Positions 61,775 to 64,000 of a stretch of 64,000 bases of DNA are shown here, in pieces. The number at the start of each line of letters is the position of its first letter. Position 1 is the stretch's first letter. Origin of the DNA: an uncultured Eubacteriales bacterium. Its GTDB lineage: Bacteria > Bacillota > Clostridia > Christensenellales > Aristaeellaceae. The translations under genes were made by a program, and so were the position numbers. The notes beneath the pieces are model-generated. The model was not told where the DNA came from, ran no database searches, and saw nothing but the letters and a program-made list of their open reading frames with translations. The DNA lies in NCBI GenBank assembly GCA_902765305.1, contig CACWZI010000022.1, positions 1,883 through 65,882 of the forward strand. Direction: 5' to 3'.

Positions 61775-63313
61775 TTACGCACTCTTTCCGGTTCCGAGGC
61801 CGGCGTAGGAGGCCCGAACGAGGTTATCCTCGGTGATATCGCTCCCCGTCAGTTCCGCGGTGCACTTCCCGTTGGAAAGCACATAGATGCGGTCGGCGAT
61901 CGCCATGATCTCCTTCAGCTCCGAGGAGATGACGATGATCGACAGCCCGCGCTCGGAGAACTCGTGAATGATCTCAAAGACCTCGGTCTTGGCGCCGATG
62001 TCGATGCCGCGGGACGGCTCGTCCATCAGCAGCACCGTGGGATGGGTCATCAGGCCCTTGGCGATGACCACCTTCTGCTGGTTGCCGCCGGAGAGGGACA
62101 GTATCGGCAGGTGCTTGTCCGCCACCTTGATGTGCAGGTCCCGGATCTGCTCGTCCACGGCCTTTTCCTCGGCGGGATAGTTCATCAGCAGGCCCCTGCG
62201 GAAGTCGGTCAGCGAGGCCAGCGAAGCGTTTTTACAGATGTCCAGGCTCTGCACCAGGCCCTGGCGCTGCCGGTCCTCCGGCACCAGCGCGAAGCCGGCG
62301 TTCAGCTGGTCGGCGATCTGGCCGATCTTCATGGGCTTGCCCTGGTAGATCACCTCGCCGGTGTGCTCGGGGCGCATGCCCATCAGGCACTCGAACAGCT
62401 CGCTGCGGCCCGCGCCCAGAAGGCCGTAGATGCCCAGCACCTCGCCCTTCTTCAGGTACATGCTCACGTCGTCCAGCAGCCAGCCGCCGCCGGTCTTGGG
62501 CAGGCGAAGGTGGTTGACCTCCAGCACCTTTTCGGCCCGGTCCAGGTCGATCGACCGCGTAAAGCGGTGGTACTGGGTGTTCTTGCCCACCATGTTTTCA
62601 ACAATCCAGGACAGGTCGATGTCCTTGATGTCGGCGTCCGCCACATACTTGCCGTCCCGCAGGATGGTGACGTGGTCGCCGATCTCCATGATCTCCTCCA
62701 GGCGGTGGGAGATGTAGACAATGGATATCCCCTGCTCCAGCAGCTCGCGCATGATCTTGAACAGCACCTTCACCTCCGCCGCGGAGAGGGAGGAGGTGGG
62801 CTCGTCCATGATCAGCACCCGCAGGTCGTTCTCCACCAGGTTGCGGGCGATTTCCACCATCTGCTGCTGGCCGACGCGCAGGTCGCCCACCATCGTCTCC
62901 GGGGGAATCTCGTGCTCCAGGTGCTTGAGTATCCGCTTCGCGCCCTCGATGTGGGCCTTGTCGTCCAGGAACAGGCCCTTGCGCTTTTCGTGGCACATGA
63001 AGATGTTTTGGTAGACGGTCAGGTTCTGGAAAAGGCTCAGCTCCTGGTGGATGATGCCGATGCCCTTGGCCCTAGCGGCGTTGGTGTCCTTGAAGTAGAC
63101 CTCCTCGCCGTCCATGTACATCTTGCCGGCGGAGGGCTGCTCGATGCCCGCGATCATCTTCATCAGCGTGCTCTTGCCCGCGCCGTTTTCGCCGATCAGC
63201 ACGTTGACCTTGCCCTTGAGCAGGTCGAAGGAAACCTGGTCCAGCGCCTTGGTGCCGGGATAGATCTTGTCGATCTTTTCACAGTGGAGCACTACATTTG
63301 GATCATCAAACAT
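61775..63313 (-). CDS. Ribose-type ABC sugar transporter ATPase (RbsA/MglA-like)
   Basis: A 512-residue double ATPase. N-terminal domain: Walker A LIGENGAGKSTLMKM, GIIHQELSLFQNLTV (Q-loop), LRVGQQQMVEIAR (divergent signature), LIMDEPTSSLS. C-terminal domain: a degenerate Walker A (GLLGAGRSEL), LSGGNQQKVVIAK and LLMDEPSRGIDIGAK, as is normal for this family. Start ATG 63313 after AGGAGGG; the extra upstream residues of the open frame cover this ribosome site. It energises the RbsC-like permease. Confidence 0.96.
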   Translation of the reverse strand: MFDDPNVVLHCEKIDKIYPGTKALDQVSFDLLKGKVNVLIGENGAGKSTLMKMIAGIEQPSAGKMYMDGEEVYFKDTNAARAKGIGIIHQELSLFQNLTVYQNIFMCHEKRKGLFLDDKAHIEGAKRILKHLEHEIPPETMVGDLRVGQQQMVEIARNLVENDLRVLIMDEPTSSLSAAEVKVLFKIMRELLEQGISIVYISHRLEEIMEIGDHVTILRDGKYVADADIKDIDLSWIVENMVGKNTQYHRFTRSIDLDRAEKVLEVNHLRLPKTGGGWLLDDVSMYLKKGEVLGIYGLLGAGRSELFECLMGMRPEHTGEVIYQGKPMKIGQIADQLNAGFALVPEDRQRQGLVQSLDICKNASLASLTDFRRGLLMNYPAEEKAVDEQIRDLHIKVADKHLPILSLSGGNQQKVVIAKGLMTHPTVLLMDEPSRGIDIGAKTEVFEIIHEFSERGLSIIVISSELKEIMAIADRIYVLSNGKCTAELTGSDITEDNLVRASYAGLGTGKSA

Positions 63314-63327
63314 TGCGCGCCCTCCTG

Positions 63328-63915
63328 TCATTCAATCGTGATCGCCACGGGCGTGACCGTCACTTCCTTGCCGGAAGCCGAGGCCGCGCCGACGATCTGC
63401 ACGGTCTTGCCCTGGATGCCCTCGTCGATGGCCAGCGGGGCCACCACCAGCTCGTCCAGCTGGCTGTTCAGCGCCTTGGCGTACTGGCTCCATTCGGTCT
63501 GGTTGGTGAAGTCCGCAAAGCCCTTCACGGTCTGGGCGTCGCGCACGTCGGTGCCGGAATAGATGCTGCCCAGCTGCACGGTGAACACGGCGTCGCCGGA
63601 ATAGCCCTCGGGCACGACGGTGATGGAATTTTTCTTGCCGCCGGCCTTGGAGACGAATTCACTGACGGTGCCCTTGATGCTCACGGCGGTGCCGGGGCCG
63701 ATCGCGGCCACGTCCAGCGCAGCGATATCCTGCGCCTTGCCGGTGATCTCACTGACGACGCTCTCCCAGTCGCCGCTGGAGGAGGCGTTGGCGTCGAACG
63801 CCACCTCGCCGGTGTACTGGCCCTCGGTGCCCTTGTCGATCACCTTCGCGGACAGGGCCAGGAACACCACCAGCACCACGGCCAGGGCGATACATATGAT
63901 TTTCTTCTTATTCAT
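63328..63915 (-). CDS. DUF2291-like exported protein of the sugar importer operon
   Basis: A 195-residue protein with an N-terminal membrane anchor or uncleaved signal (IICIALAVVLVVFLALSAKV) and a beta-rich extracellular part. Length, anchor and location directly before rbsA-type genes match DUF2291, a family found beside ribose-type importers in Clostridia and spirochaetes with no established role. I see GPGTAVSIKGTVSEFVSKAG and YSGDAVFTVQLGSIYSGTDV, which look like an OB-like or small barrel fold. It begins 14 nt ahead of the ATPase gene and should be part of the same operon. Confidence 0.7.
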   Translation of the reverse strand: MNKKKIICIALAVVLVVFLALSAKVIDKGTEGQYTGEVAFDANASSSGDWESVVSEITGKAQDIAALDVAAIGPGTAVSIKGTVSEFVSKAGGKKNSITVVPEGYSGDAVFTVQLGSIYSGTDVRDAQTVKGFADFTNQTEWSQYAKALNSQLDELVVAPLAIDEGIQGKTVQIVGAASASGKEVTVTPVAITIE

Positions 63916-63952
63916 AGCAGCGTTCTCCTTTGCTTCAACCGGGTAGAAATAT

Positions 63953-63978
63953 GGCGGGGATGAAAGACCATCCCCGCC
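63953..63978 (-). promoter_or_regulatory. Intercistronic stem-loop at the right edge
   Basis: GGCGGGGATG (63953-63962) pairs with CATCCCCGCC (63969-63978), loop AAAGAC. There is no U-run on the minus strand. By analogy with importers 1 and 2 it probably follows the sugar-binding-protein gene, which would lie just outside the window. Confidence 0.65.
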
Positions 63979-64000
63979 AAACGGGTTTCAATCAGGTATC

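Noticed and set aside
59279..63562. A 1427-residue plus-strand frame
   Set aside because: It lies antisense to five well-recognised genes. Long shadow frames are expected where codons end in G or C, and the protein is His/Ala/Gly-rich with no domain.

Overview
The window looks like a chromosomal segment of a high-G+C, spore-forming Bacillota of the class Clostridia. The support is a SpoIIE phosphatase, consensus sigma-A promoters, strong AGGAGG-type ribosome sites, LytR-CpsA-Psr and PrsA-type envelope proteins, and many sugar importers. A Christensenellales-like gut lineage is a guess that the sequence alone cannot settle.

Layout. 0.1-11.2 kb: mnmG and spoIIE, then a divergent pair formed by a uroporphyrinogen-decarboxylase-like methyltransferase and a three-gene sugar importer without its own ATPase, then dCMP deaminase and an Xaa-Pro peptidase. 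11.2-12.5 kb: an AT-rich three-gene island (ADP-ribosyltransferase-like protein, small unknown protein, SecB-like chaperone) that resembles a toxin-antitoxin-chaperone operon. 12.5-18 kb: a membrane protein with five His/Cys modules, KduI, and Lon behind an operator-rich promoter. 18-24.4 kb: a long structured repeat, a TetR regulator, amylosucrase and a second ATPase-less sugar importer. 24.6-40.4 kb: a complete type I-E CRISPR-Cas locus (cas3-cse1-cse2-cas7-cas5-cas6e-cas1-cas2), with Cas2 fused to a DnaQ-type exonuclease and followed by an array of 101 repeats and 100 spacers plus three decayed terminal repeats. 40.5-45.4 kb: a GH43 glycosidase, a GNAT acetyltransferase and remnants of a mobile-element primase module. 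45.5-51 kb: a PrsA-like foldase, a two-component system, an LCP protein and a HAD phosphatase. 51.4-55 kb: a heterodimeric ABC exporter. 55.4-63.9 kb: a minus-strand sugar operon (ribose-type ABC importer, DUF2291-like protein, fucose/arabinose-isomerase-like enzyme, split transketolase, FGGY kinase, FucU/RbsD mutarotase), whose binding-protein gene probably lies just past the right edge.

The metabolic genes fit together as plant-polysaccharide and sugar scavenging: importers, GH43, KduI, amylosucrase and a pentose/deoxysugar pathway ending in transketolase. The accessory features most worth a second look are the SecB-containing island, three families of dispersed structured repeats (one flanked by two hairpins and carrying telomere-like GGTTTTA repeats), and the very large CRISPR array, whose spacers sample the same targets several times and begin almost always with a pyrimidine.
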